From positions 1 to 64,000 of the forward strand of contig PAVO01000004.1 of NCBI GenBank assembly GCA_002713215.1: a stretch of DNA of 64,000 bases. The letters are read 5' to 3'. How positions within the stretch are numbered: position 1 is the stretch's first letter; the number at the start of each line of letters is the position of its first letter. Shown piece after piece: positions 25,533 through 34,101 of the stretch. The notes beneath the pieces were generated by a model, which had not been told where the DNA came from, did no database searches, and saw only the letters and a program-made list of their open reading frames with translations. The DNA comes from Crocinitomicaceae bacterium. GTDB taxonomy: Bacteria > Bacteroidota > Bacteroidia > Flavobacteriales_G > Salibacteraceae. Made by a program: the position numbers and the translations under genes.

Positions 25533-26372
25533 CTAGAACGATAAATTCACTTCATACCCAGCGAATTTTCGAATGTTCACAACACTTTGACCGACATAAA
25601 GGTACTGTCCCTTAACACCATGAAGCACTCCTGAAAGTTCGGGTTGCTTATCAAAGTTGTGAGTCCCGCTGAGTTTCTGCATAGGTCGTTCGCCAATAGG
25701 ATAATCAGGTCGCACAGGGTCAATGGGTGTTAGCTTGATAGCGTCAGCGCCATATTGAAGTTGCAGCTTGTCAATTGCCGGCTTCATTAGCGCCATAAGT
25801 TGAGCGACATGCGCTTTAAATTCTTCATCAGAAGGGGCGGCGTCCGATAACAACATTGTACGCCAGTTTGTGCGGTCTGAGACATGCTCACGGAAAGCAT
25901 CCTCGACAACACCAGACAACAAGCGTTCACGCACTTCAAAAATCGGTGTAGCGACAAGCGCGCCTTGATCAAGCCAGCGTGAAGGCACGTTTTTACCGCG
26001 AGTAATACCGACCTTGTAGCCAGAGGTGAAACTGATATAAACAAAGTGCGGAGTCAGGCATTCCTCTTCACCCCACTTAGGGTCGCGGCACGTACCTTGT
26101 GAATAATGGCACTTCTCTGGTGATACGCGGCATGAGTCACATTCTGGTAGCGATGCAGCGCATTCACCACAATACCCCTGGTGATAAGATTTTTTCGTAT
26201 CAGCACCGCAGCTCACACAGTTTATCTTGCCTGTCGCAGTAATGGTGATCGGTTTTCCGATTAGCTCATTAATGGGAACGGCACGCTCTTTATTGCCATT
26301 TAAAGGGAGTGAATAAAGTACGCCTGATTGGTCACAAAGTGACACGGTCATTTTTCTTAATGAGCCTTGCAT
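25533..26372 (-). CDS. DUF2797 zinc-finger protein
   Basis: 279 aa. Residues about 55-105 hold a Cys-rich cluster (NCVSCGADTKK, YCGECAASLPECDSC, and later Cys), followed by FVYISFTSGYKVGITRG and SRWLDQGA, then DRTNWRTML. This KVGIT...RW.DQGA...TNWR.ML series is the DUF2797 signature, a family related to GIY-YIG-like domains. Biochemical role unknown. Operator-overlapped promoter at about 26408-26435. Confidence 0.85.
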   Translation of the reverse strand: MQGSLRKMTVSLCDQSGVLYSLPLNGNKERAVPINELIGKPITITATGKINCVSCGADTKKSYHQGYCGECAASLPECDSCRVSPEKCHYSQGTCRDPKWGEEECLTPHFVYISFTSGYKVGITRGKNVPSRWLDQGALVATPIFEVRERLLSGVVEDAFREHVSDRTNWRTMLLSDAAPSDEEFKAHVAQLMALMKPAIDKLQLQYGADAIKLTPIDPVRPDYPIGERPMQKLSGTHNFDKQPELSGVLHGVKGQYLYVGQSVVNIRKFAGYEVNLSF

Positions 26373-26431
26373 TGAGTTCTCACATTAACTATTTAACATG
26401 AGTGTATGATAGCATCTATTAATTAATAAAA

Positions 26432-26447
26432 ACAACATTTTTGTTGT
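26432..26447. promoter_or_regulatory. Operator palindrome before the DUF2797 gene
   Basis: ACAACA-TTTT-TGTTGT, perfect. Minus-strand TTGTTT, 18 nt, TATCAT follows. Confidence 0.8.
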
Positions 26448-26503
26448 TTTTATTTTGAGTTAAACCCTCAACTAAACTATAGATTGAGGGCCTGATTAGG
26501 TTG

Positions 26504-26947
26504 TTACTTTTTGGGGATGACAACAATATCGATCGCTTTTGCTGCCGCATTGAAGAACTGTTCCCATGTACCACATTGCTTAATAGTGACAGTGGTTAGG
26601 GCTGGTTTTTCCATCGTTGATATTTCAATATCAAACTCGTCTGATAGCGCACTGAAAGCTGATTCAATATGCTTTGCTTCAGGGTTCTTTAACTCGAATG
26701 AAAGTGAGCCATGCTGTTTATCATCATCCAAATTAATGTCATGACAATACAACCGCATAGTAATCTGTTTTACCTTGTCGGTAACAACAATCTTCGGGTA
26801 AAGGACGGAATGAACCCACAAATAATCAAACCCGTCCTTGCCGGCTTCATAGAAGTTATGAAGAAGCTGTTTCGCGGAAGGTGATAATGCGTCTTTCTTT
26901 TCTGCTAAGAATGCAGTCAATTTCTGTAGTGCTATACCGTGTTGCAT
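26504..26947 (-). CDS. Unknown 147-aa protein
   Basis: Soluble, alpha/beta; about residues 60-147 look like two beta-alpha repeats (VKQITMRLYCHDINL; ALTTVTIKQCGTWEQFF). Not recognised. It lies about 20 nt downstream of the deaminase-like gene on the same strand, so probably one transcript. Confidence 0.7.
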   Translation of the reverse strand: MQHGIALQKLTAFLAEKKDALSPSAKQLLHNFYEAGKDGFDYLWVHSVLYPKIVVTDKVKQITMRLYCHDINLDDDKQHGSLSFELKNPEAKHIESAFSALSDEFDIEISTMEKPALTTVTIKQCGTWEQFFNAAAKAIDIVVIPKK

Positions 26948-26966
26948 GTAATACCTCTAATTCGGC

Positions 26967-27650
26967 TTACCCGATTCTTTCGTTTCTGACGTTGATGGTT
27001 TTAACGCTTGCTTGTTCTGCACAAGATGAGCAATTGCCACACGCATATTGGTGACCTGTAAGATAGATAATTCCACCTTTCGCCTTTTCGCCGGCCTGAG
27101 TGATTGCGTCAACTTCAGCGTGAGAGCGTTGCTGGCAAATTTCTTCACATAAGTGGTAGCCTTCACCTGACTTCATGCCAAAGGTGTCTCTGGGGCATTC
27201 CTTTTGCGGATTTCGGCATAGATTTGTGCCTACAAACACTTCGCCATCTTCAGAGATCAGCGTTGCCAGCACATTTTGCTTCGCGTACGGGCCTGTATTC
27301 TCTTCTTTGATGCGTACAATACGCATACCGATGGTGCTATAGGCGATATAGAACCCACTAGAGCCTTCGAGCCATTCCTCTAAAACAGGGTGACTTAGAA
27401 TAAGCGTACTGCCGTTTTCACTGCGTTCCAATTGCGCGTAATGCTCAACAGTGTCAGCAATAGCCTCAGGAACAGTCGCTGAGTCTCGCAACATCCAGTT
27501 GTCCATCTCTGCGCTGGCGCGATTTGGGATAACCAGTGAAGCGGAGTAGTCACGTAGCCCAATCATATCCATTGCTGGCTCTGAGAGGACAAGGCATCCA
27601 TCTACCAGTTCGGGAATGTTGTGGTAAGTGACAATTAATGGTTTATTCAT
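26967..27650 (-). CDS. Phage-type dCMP/cytidine-deaminase-like zinc protein
   Basis: 227 aa. The C-terminal half carries the zinc-dependent deaminase signature: H177-A-E179 (SHAEVDAI) and C204-G-N-C207 (YACGNCSSC). It is preceded by CPR and GEGYHLCEEICQQ, as in phage deoxycytidylate-deaminase-like proteins. E179 would be the proton shuttle; H177, C204 and C207 the zinc ligands. The usual P-C before the second cysteine pair is A-C. The first about 130 residues are unfamiliar. Likely acts on deoxynucleotide pools, alongside the MazG-like, Nudix and thymidylate synthase genes of this element. Confidence 0.75.
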   Translation of the reverse strand: MNKPLIVTYHNIPELVDGCLVLSEPAMDMIGLRDYSASLVIPNRASAEMDNWMLRDSATVPEAIADTVEHYAQLERSENGSTLILSHPVLEEWLEGSSGFYIAYSTIGMRIVRIKEENTGPYAKQNVLATLISEDGEVFVGTNLCRNPQKECPRDTFGMKSGEGYHLCEEICQQRSHAEVDAITQAGEKAKGGIIYLTGHQYACGNCSSCAEQASVKTINVRNERIG

Positions 27651-27701
27651 GGGAACCTCGCCTAAAGGAGTGTGCCGCCGTCTCCAGCGGCCAATCTATT
27701 A

Positions 27702-28349
27702 CTATGACTCAACGTATAAACAGATGTAGCCGTCGATATCATCAGGCTCAATGCCCAACTTTTCAGCCATTGCTGCACGCTCTTCGTGTAGTTCAGGATC
27801 AGTGAAATGCGTCAAATCGATGATGAATTCACTGTCATTGTCACTACGTTCGTAAACGTCAAACTCTGATCGGATGCCGTTAAATGTGTCTGCCGTCACT
27901 TCAACTGAAAGCATCTCCAAGCGGTTAACTTTCTGGTCGTTTTTTTCTGGCGAAGAAATGATAGGGTTGTCGTACATATCGAGAACACCCACAGCGATGT
28001 CGATGTAAATTTCGATGTCACTATCAAGACCTTTAAGGGTGTCTGCTATGAATAACTCTGTCGCACAGTCCAGCGATGATGTTTCAACCAGCGCCCAGAC
28101 GAGAGAATCGCCTTCTGCGTGAGCTACAATAAGGAAGAGTGCGCCAGAACATAAACTGCCATCTTTGATGCGTTCGCTTACAATGTTGAATGCTTTATCG
28201 CATCCGTCGATGTAGACATCATCACTGCCATATTCATTCTCAATGAATGCGGTCAGCTCGTTTTGGGCAATTAATTCGTTATCTGCAATGACAACTTTGG
28301 CTACGGGTTCCTGACCATCGGCGTGGCCAATAACGATAAATGGTTGCAT
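27702..28349 (-). CDS. Unknown 215-aa acidic protein
   Basis: Begins MQPFIVIGHADGQEPVAKVV. This ATG has the CAGGGGAAACAAC leader; longer in-frame extensions run through the promoter and are rejected. Strongly acidic with a repeated Asp/Glu pattern, no membrane segment. The C-terminus ends DIDGYICLYVES. No known family. Driven by the operator promoter at 28414-28429. Confidence 0.75.
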   Translation of the reverse strand: MQPFIVIGHADGQEPVAKVVIADNELIAQNELTAFIENEYGSDDVYIDGCDKAFNIVSERIKDGSLCSGALFLIVAHAEGDSLVWALVETSSLDCATELFIADTLKGLDSDIEIYIDIAVGVLDMYDNPIISSPEKNDQKVNRLEMLSVEVTADTFNGIRSEFDVYERSDNDSEFIIDLTHFTDPELHEERAAMAEKLGIEPDDIDGYICLYVES

Positions 28350-28413
28350 GTTGTTTCCCCTGTTTTCATGTCTTGTTTCAGTATGTATATAATGCCACAA
28401 CAAGAACTTAAAA

Positions 28414-28429
28414 ACAACACTTTTGTTGT
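28414..28429. promoter_or_regulatory. Operator palindrome before the 27702-28349 gene
   Basis: ACAACA-CTTT-TGTTGT, perfect arms; minus-strand TTGTTT then CATTAT/TATATA about 17-20 nt on. Confidence 0.8.
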
Positions 28430-28484
28430 TATTTGTTTGAAAGGGGGAAGTGGCCAATGTTGTTTATTGGCCGGTATACCTGAG

Positions 28485-28907
28485 TTACTGTTTCGTTTGT
28501 TTTGCGCCCCACATTGAACGCGCAGCAACCGCCCCCCATCCATTACCTTTGGGATAAGTGAGGATTTCATAACAACGATTGAATGGCTCATTTTGTGTCA
28601 TGCATAGCCAGTTTGAATCGCCTTCTGAAGTAACTACGTATGATCGATTGTGCGCCGCTATAGCAATGCGCTGATCTACAACGAATGAGGCATAGCTAAG
28701 ATTTATTTCGTAACCTAAACTGGGGATAGCTATAGGTCGCTGAACTGGTTTTATTACACCAATGTCATAGATGGCAACAGGTTCAATAGCACTGATTGTC
28801 TTGATTTGCTGTTTAACATCATCGAATCGTGTTCCTGATACTGGTTCCAAGCCTGCATAGGCGCTAATACTCATTAGCGACGTCAGTGCCAATAAAGTCC
28901 GTTTCAT
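28485..28907 (-). CDS. Unknown secreted 140-aa protein
   Basis: Signal peptide MKRTLLALTSLMSISAYA with an A-x-A-type end, then a mature domain of about 120 residues with two cysteines (WLCMTQNEPFNRCYE) that could form a disulfide. Predicted periplasmic. Last gene of the minus-strand run 30196-28485. No family recognised. Confidence 0.75.
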   Translation of the reverse strand: MKRTLLALTSLMSISAYAGLEPVSGTRFDDVKQQIKTISAIEPVAIYDIGVIKPVQRPIAIPSLGYEINLSYASFVVDQRIAIAAHNRSYVVTSEGDSNWLCMTQNEPFNRCYEILTYPKGNGWGAVAARSMWGAKQTKQ

Positions 28908-28910
28908 AAG

Positions 28911-29345
28911 TTACTTCTCCGTTTTGTTACTGTGTTGAATGTCGTATTCCAGTTGAGAAATTTTTGACATGATAGAATCAAACATACCGTTGGTTGCTCG
29001 CCACTTTTCAATAAAATAAGTAAATAGTACGATTGGTAGCGCCCAAATCAGCACTAATAATCCTGAAGCGCCAGTTAGCCCTGTGAAAATGAGAGTGTAA
29101 GCGGCCATGACGATACCAAACACCAGACTCATCGCCGCGCCCATCATGGCAGCACCATTGCAAGAGCGAATCTCTCCTTTCAAAAGATGAAGACCAGCAA
29201 CATCGTTGCATCGATCAAGCTGATCAGGGACTGACTTTAAATCGCGCATTGAAAGGATTGAGTAAGACTCCATCAACACATTGCATGCAAGGTAAAACCA
29301 CATTGTCAGGTAACCCATAATGTCTCGAAGAGAAAACTTACGCAT
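28911..29345 (-). CDS. Unknown membrane protein, about three helices
   Basis: 144 aa. Membrane segments at about residues 10-28, 65-90 and 92-112 (MSLVFGIVMAAYTLIFTGL; LLVLIWALPIVLFTYFI). Start MRKFSLRDI at 29345 overlaps the stop of the preceding gene, implying translational coupling; longer starts (29354, 29366) are possible. The C-terminus is a charged helix in the cytoplasm. Not recognised. Confidence 0.7.
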   Translation of the reverse strand: MRKFSLRDIMGYLTMWFYLACNVLMESYSILSMRDLKSVPDQLDRCNDVAGLHLLKGEIRSCNGAAMMGAAMSLVFGIVMAAYTLIFTGLTGASGLLVLIWALPIVLFTYFIEKWRATNGMFDSIMSKISQLEYDIQHSNKTEK

Positions 29346-29706
29346 CGTCACCATCCTTAACTTCAACAGTAAAGCTTAACTGATTGTCAGCATGCGCTTG
29401 AGCTAACTCTTTGGCTTTAGTAGCAAGCTTAGTTGTTTCGACCTGGATTTTCGCTTTGATTGCTTCAATCGTTTCTGGAATGTCACCCTCATTGGTTAGG
29501 ATGATTCGATAGGCATTACTAATCACCGCAGGGGTAAATTTACCAACATCGCTTTGGTTGTATCGACTGCTGCCGGCCGTAAATGTTGATTTGCCCGCAG
29601 TAACCACAACCAACGATTTTTTGAAAATTGAAATCGACGCTTTGGGTTTTTCCAGCGTGGGAAGCATGAACCCGAGCGAGTAGACAATATCACCTTTGTT
29701 GACCAT
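29338..29706 (-). CDS. Unknown 122-aa protein
   Basis: Begins MVNKGDIVYSLGFMLPTLEK (a start two codons earlier is possible). Ser/Thr/Lys-rich beta N-terminal half, then a helical stretch (TKLATKAKELAQAHADNQ). No membrane helix. It sits in a minus-strand operon between the 29744 gene and the membrane protein, overlapping the latter by 8 nt. Confidence 0.7.
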   Translation of the reverse strand: MVNKGDIVYSLGFMLPTLEKPKASISIFKKSLVVVTAGKSTFTAGSSRYNQSDVGKFTPAVISNAYRIILTNEGDIPETIEAIKAKIQVETTKLATKAKELAQAHADNQLSFTVEVKDGDDA

Positions 29707-29743
29707 TACCATCTCCAGTAAGGGGTAGTCTTACCCCTGTGGT

Positions 29744-30196
29744 TTATTTAATTTCCGCCAGAATACCATTCTGGATGGTAATTAGGCGCGAGCTAAGAGC
29801 TTCGCCAAATAATGTCATGAAAATGGCGTCAACTGCGTCTGAGTCGCTCTCATTGGCATCATTCCACAAATCCATGATGTAGCCTGTTTGCTGGAACGGG
29901 TCATCATCATCGGAGTTTATTTCGTCTTCCAAGATCTGAATCCAGCTGCTGGTGCGAGAAAGGGCCAAATCTTTTAGTGTTCCAAAGTGCCAGCCGCAGA
30001 TAGATAAAAGACTGTTGTCAAAAAGTTTGAAAGCTGATTTGGGTAAAGCTTCAATTGTTTCTTTAAGCTCACCAGAGTCAAAGTCTGTTTCAATGCCATT
30101 AAACTCAGAGCTAAGGGTGGGTAATTCGAAACCCAAAGATTCTCCGTAGTTGAACATGTGAGGTTTGATTGTTTCGTTAAGTTTAAATTTAGCCAT
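29744..30196 (-). CDS. Unknown 150-aa acidic protein
   Basis: Helical and acidic, containing GWHFGTLKDLALSR and a D-D-D-D-P loop; no known domain. First gene of the run 30196-28485. ATG follows the CAGGGGAAACACT leader, and a textbook operator-overlapped promoter lies at 30234-30262. Confidence 0.75.
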   Translation of the reverse strand: MAKFKLNETIKPHMFNYGESLGFELPTLSSEFNGIETDFDSGELKETIEALPKSAFKLFDNSLLSICGWHFGTLKDLALSRTSSWIQILEDEINSDDDDPFQQTGYIMDLWNDANESDSDAVDAIFMTLFGEALSSRLITIQNGILAEIK

Positions 30197-30258
30197 AGTG
30201 TTTCCCCTGTGTTAGTGGCTAACCGATATAAAGATCATATCAAAACAGGGGGCTAAAA

Positions 30259-30274
30259 ACAACAATTATGTTGT
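30259..30274. promoter_or_regulatory. Operator palindrome before the 29744-30196 gene
   Basis: ACAACA-ATTA-TGTTGT, perfect. Minus-strand TTGTTT (30257-30262), 17 nt, TATGAT (30234-30239). Confidence 0.85.
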
Positions 30275-30637
30275 TTATTTTAGGTGGTATTCAGGATCTC
30301 CCGCGTGGTGCGTCAATGCCTGTAGTTCGGCGTACACCTCTGGCGTGATTTGCTTTTGACGTACACTAAGCTGACTTGCCTTGAGTAGCTTGGATTCTTT
30401 CAATACATGTTCGTGACCACGTATGGCAACACATTCGTCCTGCCGACCAGTCGCGAGTAGCAGTAAGTGGTAAACCACCATGAGATCGACCTTCTCCCCA
30501 CGAAGCCTTTCAAAATTATCGAGGGTCTGACCTGGTTGCACTTCATCATGGCCAAAACGGGATAGCTTAGAGGCGCGCTGGCCCACTTCGTTGCACTCTT
30601 CTGAAATCAATAAGCAAAGGTACTGAATTAATGTCAT
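30275..30637 (-). CDS. MazG-like (all-alpha NTP pyrophosphohydrolase) protein
   Basis: 120 aa. Residues about 10-60 contain E-E-C-N-E followed by GEKVDLM, the E-E-x-x-E ... E-x-x-D metal-binding pattern of the MazG/all-alpha NTP-PPase fold, with R/K-rich helix between (VGQRASKLSRFG). Such enzymes hydrolyse (d)NTPs to NMP and PPi. Start at 30637 overlaps the upstream stop (ATGA), with GGAGGCGAG as ribosome site. The stop codon touches the operator at 30259-30274. Confidence 0.7.
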   Translation of the reverse strand: MTLIQYLCLLISEECNEVGQRASKLSRFGHDEVQPGQTLDNFERLRGEKVDLMVVYHLLLLATGRQDECVAIRGHEHVLKESKLLKASQLSVRQKQITPEVYAELQALTHHAGDPEYHLK

Positions 30638-31209
30638 GGTCTCGCCTCCGCAGGGCATCCGCTCGCGCAGACAAGCTTGCCTGCAATTTGAGCTGAGTCT
30701 TCAATGTCATCAACCGTACCGCAGTTCTCACAGCGGAATAAATCATCGTCTGACAGGTCGTAATCTTCAATTAGTTCACGCACTTCATCGATGTTTCTAT
30801 CGATGTGGACAAGCATCTCTGGGTTGTTTTCATTGTCGCGCGCATCAAGCAGCTCTTCTAAGTCGCGCTGAAGCTCATCGTAATTTTTGTTTTCCACGGA
30901 TTCATCCTGTAGGCGTTGTTCTTCGACAGTGACGGAGTAGTCACCCACTGTAAATTTTCCGGTTAATGAATCTTGAACATCGGTGCAATCAATTTCATGG
31001 CCGTCTTCATAAAGCACACCTTGCGTATAACAAGTGTCGTCTCTGCATGTGATGACCTGTATAGACATCATTTTTCCATCATCAAAATGAACTTCACGGT
31101 CAAAGACATTTGAGGCATCTCGCATAACCGAAAATTCGGGAACGATATTTTCGCAAGCATTATCAAACTCAGCGAGGATGGCTTTTTCGATTTCAATTGT
31201 TTTATTCAT
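30634..31209 (-). CDS. Unknown 191-aa protein with C-terminal zinc ribbon
   Basis: The last 35 residues hold CENCGTVDD and LVCASGC, a four-cysteine zinc ribbon. A Glu/Arg-rich helix (about 105-150) precedes it, and two cysteines flank VITCRDDTCY near residue 55. Middle gene of a three-gene overlapping operon (31510-30275). Role unknown; zinc ribbons often bind nucleic acid or protein. Confidence 0.7.
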   Translation of the reverse strand: MNKTIEIEKAILAEFDNACENIVPEFSVMRDASNVFDREVHFDDGKMMSIQVITCRDDTCYTQGVLYEDGHEIDCTDVQDSLTGKFTVGDYSVTVEEQRLQDESVENKNYDELQRDLEELLDARDNENNPEMLVHIDRNIDEVRELIEDYDLSDDDLFRCENCGTVDDIEDSAQIAGKLVCASGCPAEARP

Positions 31210-31510
31210 AGTGATCCCGTGATTGTTCAAGTAATTCGTAGCTACCACCTAAACCAGCGAGAAAGCTGGATGGTATGGGGCCAACTCGTTTTGGGCAGCG
31301 AACAAATTCGATGGCCCGTGAATAGCGTCCCGTCATATACATCTGCTCATAAGTGAAGCCTTGTGATGCCAGCGTGTCGATTTCATCATCTGAACAGCTA
31401 AATTGTCCTTCTGACGATTTAAAGCGTATTCGCTGTGAGTTTGTGGCGCTATCCATTCGTTCAGATTTACTTGATGACACAACCTTCCCGGGTTTAAGTA
31501 ATTTCATCAT
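31202..31510 (-). CDS. Unknown 102-aa basic protein
   Basis: Lys/Arg/Ser-rich N-terminus, then SDDEIDTLASQGFTYEQMYMTGRYSRAIEF, a small helical segment. First gene of the operon with the zinc-ribbon and MazG-like genes; its end overlaps the next start by 8 nt. Promoter on the minus strand next to the operator at 31541-31556 (TTGTAA, 16 nt, TACAAT). Confidence 0.65.
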   Translation of the reverse strand: MMKLLKPGKVVSSSKSERMDSATNSQRIRFKSSEGQFSCSDDEIDTLASQGFTYEQMYMTGRYSRAIEFVRCPKRVGPIPSSFLAGLGGSYELLEQSRDHYE

Positions 31511-31540
31511 GTGACCATTGTATCAAACCTCAAATTAATT

Positions 31541-31556
31541 ACAACATTTTTGTTGT
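31541..31556. promoter_or_regulatory. Operator palindrome facing the 31202-31510 operon
   Basis: ACAACA-TTTT-TGTTGT, perfect; one of a pair 34 nt apart serving divergent promoters. Confidence 0.8.
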
Positions 31557-31574
31557 TTTAAATTCGCCCTTAAT

Positions 31575-31590
31575 ACAACAATTCTGTTGT
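31575..31590. promoter_or_regulatory. Operator palindrome facing the 31663-33355 operon
   Basis: ACAACA-ATTC-TGTTGT, perfect; + strand TTGTTT, 17 nt, TACTAT follows. Confidence 0.8.
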
Positions 31591-31662
31591 TTTTATACGT
31601 CAATTTTGCTACTATATTCACAGGTTGAAAAAGGCACTGGGCCTTTTGTTTACGGAGTATTT

Positions 31663-32175
31663 ATGTCAGTTAGTTACACAGCGAATGGCAAGTTTAAATT
31701 TAAAACTGAAGCGTCAATGGACGCAGCTATTGTCATCATGAAACAAGCAGGATTAATTAGTGAGCACAATGGCAATTTTGGGCTCTATGCGGATTCAGAG
31801 GAATTTCACGCAGTTGATGTCATAGATACTGATGGGCTTCAATTTGTCCTGGCTTTCGGCATGTATAGAAATCTATTGATCACCATGGAGAAGATCTTGC
31901 CGTACTGCAATGAGTGGGAACTAGATTTTTACTCAACAGAAACACCTGAAGTTGGCAGCTGGAAAAACGGTGAAGTAAAAGTAGTGGCAGGTGCTGAAGA
32001 ACTGCTGCAACTGATAGGCGACGGGGCATGTGAATCCGACGTTGATGCCATTGAAATGACCAGTGAGGACTTTGAAGAAAAGTACGAAGAATACGATTAC
32101 TACGACGTGCTGGAAAACCTGCTTGAAGATCTGTGTACTCGTGTCTGGTCACAACCAAATCGTTTAAAACAATAA
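31663..32175 (+). CDS. Unknown 170-aa acidic protein
   Basis: Starts MSVSYTANGKFKFKTEASMD with GGAG 9 nt upstream (an in-frame ATG at 31606 lies within the promoter and is rejected). The N-terminal half looks like a ferredoxin-like alpha/beta domain; the C-terminus has a run of acidic and Tyr residues (EEKYEEYDYYDVL). Not recognised. Start of a + strand operon with the next two genes. Confidence 0.7.
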   Translation: MSVSYTANGKFKFKTEASMDAAIVIMKQAGLISEHNGNFGLYADSEEFHAVDVIDTDGLQFVLAFGMYRNLLITMEKILPYCNEWELDFYSTETPEVGSWKNGEVKVVAGAEELLQLIGDGACESDVDAIEMTSEDFEEKYEEYDYYDVLENLLEDLCTRVWSQPNRLKQ

Positions 32176-32195
32176 CTGTCAGTATAGGGGGAAAC

Positions 32196-32603
32196 ATGCT
32201 GGAAGGTAGCTCTACAATAAGTCACAACGCATTGCTTGCAATGATTGAAGATAGCTCACGCATAAAGTCGATCATCTACTCACAGGGCGATAGACACTGG
32301 AGTGAGAAAGAGATTCAGGAGGCAATCGAGGAAACATTACATTTCCACTTACCTATTACGGAAATGACACAGGCTTTTTACGGCAAGCTAAAAGTCATTT
32401 TTAATGGCCAATGCGTCAATGGTGAGGAAGCCAAGGTGTTCTCTTTGGATATCGACGGCGAGGAAATTGAACAGGTGCTGATCCGAGAATCAAACTCTGG
32501 TTTGTATTTCAGTGTTGATGCCAGTTACGTCGAGCAAGATGTTGACGTGGTCATTAGCCCATATCGCAACGGTGCAATCGTATTAGCGGAGGATGCCCAA
32601 TGA
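32196..32603 (+). CDS. Unknown 135-aa protein
   Basis: Begins MLEGSSTISHNALLAMIED directly after TAGGGGGAAAC, the shared leader. Helical N-terminus, then acidic beta segments ending VLAEDAQ. It overlaps the next gene by 4 nt (ATGA), so translation is coupled. No known domain. Confidence 0.7.
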   Translation: MLEGSSTISHNALLAMIEDSSRIKSIIYSQGDRHWSEKEIQEAIEETLHFHLPITEMTQAFYGKLKVIFNGQCVNGEEAKVFSLDIDGEEIEQVLIRESNSGLYFSVDASYVEQDVDVVISPYRNGAIVLAEDAQ

Positions 32604-33355
32604 TAACAATCACCCCCGTCCTTTTTGATGGCGACATCGTATGTGAGCCAAGTGAAACCTACAAAAGCCAAAATACGCCATTGCATGCAATTGTAATGGA
32701 TGTGCTAGAGAAGATGAAGTCTCATAAGGCGTTGACGCAACCAGAGTGGCTAGGCCATAAGATTGTGCCGCATCCAGAACTTGCGCTGCCGGAACCAGTA
32801 GAGCCTGTGAATATTGAGTTTGTACTGGTGGATAATGATGACGCGATGGCTTATTGGGATGCGCCAGATTGCTGCCTCGGCCTTCATGCGATGACATCTG
32901 GTGTATATGAGTCTGAAGATGGTGATGTGCTAAGCATGAAGCACCGTGTCGTTATGAAAGTGTGTGAAGAACAATATCGACAGTACATAGCAGAAGAACG
33001 TCAGCAAGAGATGGATCCAACATCACCCCGTAATGACTTCGAATACCTGTTGGCCTACCTGACCACTATCACCCATGAGTTGGCTCATTGCGTAGAGTGG
33101 ATTTCATGGACAAATGGCATGACCCCGAGTGAGGTTCAAAACGCCATTGAAGATGAAACGGTAGATTTAACGATGCGCGACATCAGCGCCGGAAACGGCA
33201 TTATTATGGAGTTTGACGACCAAATTAGCGAGCTTAAACTCAATGATTTGATGGAAGAACGTGTAGAAGAAAAGGGGCGGCATTGGTTGCGTGAGATTAA
33301 ACTCGATAACGCACTGGTTGCTAAAGTTTGCGAGCATTATGCCCCTAATTGCTAA
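32600..33355 (+). CDS. Putative HExxH zinc metalloprotein
   Basis: 251 aa. Residues about 154-165 read TITHELAHCVEW, an H-E-x-x-H zinc motif of the gluzincin/SprT type; a later E-E-K-G-R-H-W could give the third ligand. No signal peptide, so cytoplasmic. A protease role is plausible but unproven; the same HELAH motif occurs in the product of 43175-43717. Third gene of the operon from 31663. Confidence 0.6.
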   Translation: MITITPVLFDGDIVCEPSETYKSQNTPLHAIVMDVLEKMKSHKALTQPEWLGHKIVPHPELALPEPVEPVNIEFVLVDNDDAMAYWDAPDCCLGLHAMTSGVYESEDGDVLSMKHRVVMKVCEEQYRQYIAEERQQEMDPTSPRNDFEYLLAYLTTITHELAHCVEWISWTNGMTPSEVQNAIEDETVDLTMRDISAGNGIIMEFDDQISELKLNDLMEERVEEKGRHWLREIKLDNALVAKVCEHYAPNC

Positions 33356-33416
33356 TCGCTGTGATATAATCACGGTTGAAAGGATTCAACCCACTAGTAG
33401 TACAAGGAAGTTATAT

Positions 33417-34016
33417 ATGGAACACCCTCAACACATTGTCTGTGTGAAATCAGCCTTATTTGATAAACGCAAAAACGGTTTCTCTGATTACGAGATCCAA
33501 GGTGGTGATATTATCATCGCTCAACGTGAACTGTTGGAGAAGGATGATACCTACCGTCAAGTCTTGCCTGAATGCGTGTTCGTTCACAATGGTAAAGTGT
33601 GGGCTTACGAGCGCACTGAAGCTGGCGGCGAAGCGAACTTACATGGAAAGACCGCTGTGGCAGTAGGTGGCCATTGGGATCTCGAAGATCTCGTGTCGAA
33701 CAACAGCGTAATTGACTTAGCTGCATCGTTTGAAAAAGCGATGAATCGCGAAATCGAAGAAGAAGTCAGCCTCACCTCAAACATTATTAAGAAGCGTAAG
33801 CTTGAAAAAGTAATTTGTGCCGATGATACGTTTGTTGATCGCCATCATGTTGCTGTAATTTACATCTGTGAGTTAGATGGCGAAGGTATCAGTGCTAATG
33901 AGGATCAACTTAAGGAGTTAGGATTCATTGACCCTCAGGAGCTTCTGGACGGTGATTACAACAATGAAGTGTGGACTCGCATGATTTGCGAAATCCTGGT
34001 TAACGAGAAGCAGTAA
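33417..34016 (+). CDS. Nudix-family hydrolase (COG4112-like)
   Basis: 199 aa. GGHWDLEDL is followed, after an insertion, by SFEKAMNREIEEEVSL, giving the R-E-x-x-E-E core of the Nudix box (about residues 80-120). The wide gap between G and R-E fits the putative phosphoesterase branch of the family. It probably cleaves a nucleoside-diphosphate derivative. Start at 33417 with AAGGAAG upstream. Just before it lie two short hairpins (GTGAT-ATCAC, containing TATAAT, and GGTTGAA-TTCAACC, 33361-33391). Confidence 0.75.
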   Translation: MEHPQHIVCVKSALFDKRKNGFSDYEIQGGDIIIAQRELLEKDDTYRQVLPECVFVHNGKVWAYERTEAGGEANLHGKTAVAVGGHWDLEDLVSNNSVIDLAASFEKAMNREIEEEVSLTSNIIKKRKLEKVICADDTFVDRHHVAVIYICELDGEGISANEDQLKELGFIDPQELLDGDYNNEVWTRMICEILVNEKQ

Positions 34017-34036
34017 GCGTCACAGATAAAGAAAAA

Positions 34037-34078
34037 ACGCAAAACTCATTACGACAATCGTCACTTTGAGTTTTGCGT
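34037..34078. terminator. Bidirectional terminator between the Nudix and PEP-CTERM genes
   Basis: 12-bp perfect stem ACGCAAAACTCA / TGAGTTTTGCGT with an 18-nt loop, A-run before and T-rich after, between convergent genes. Confidence 0.85.
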
Positions 34079-34101
34079 CATTTTGATAGGTTACGTCGTA
34101 G

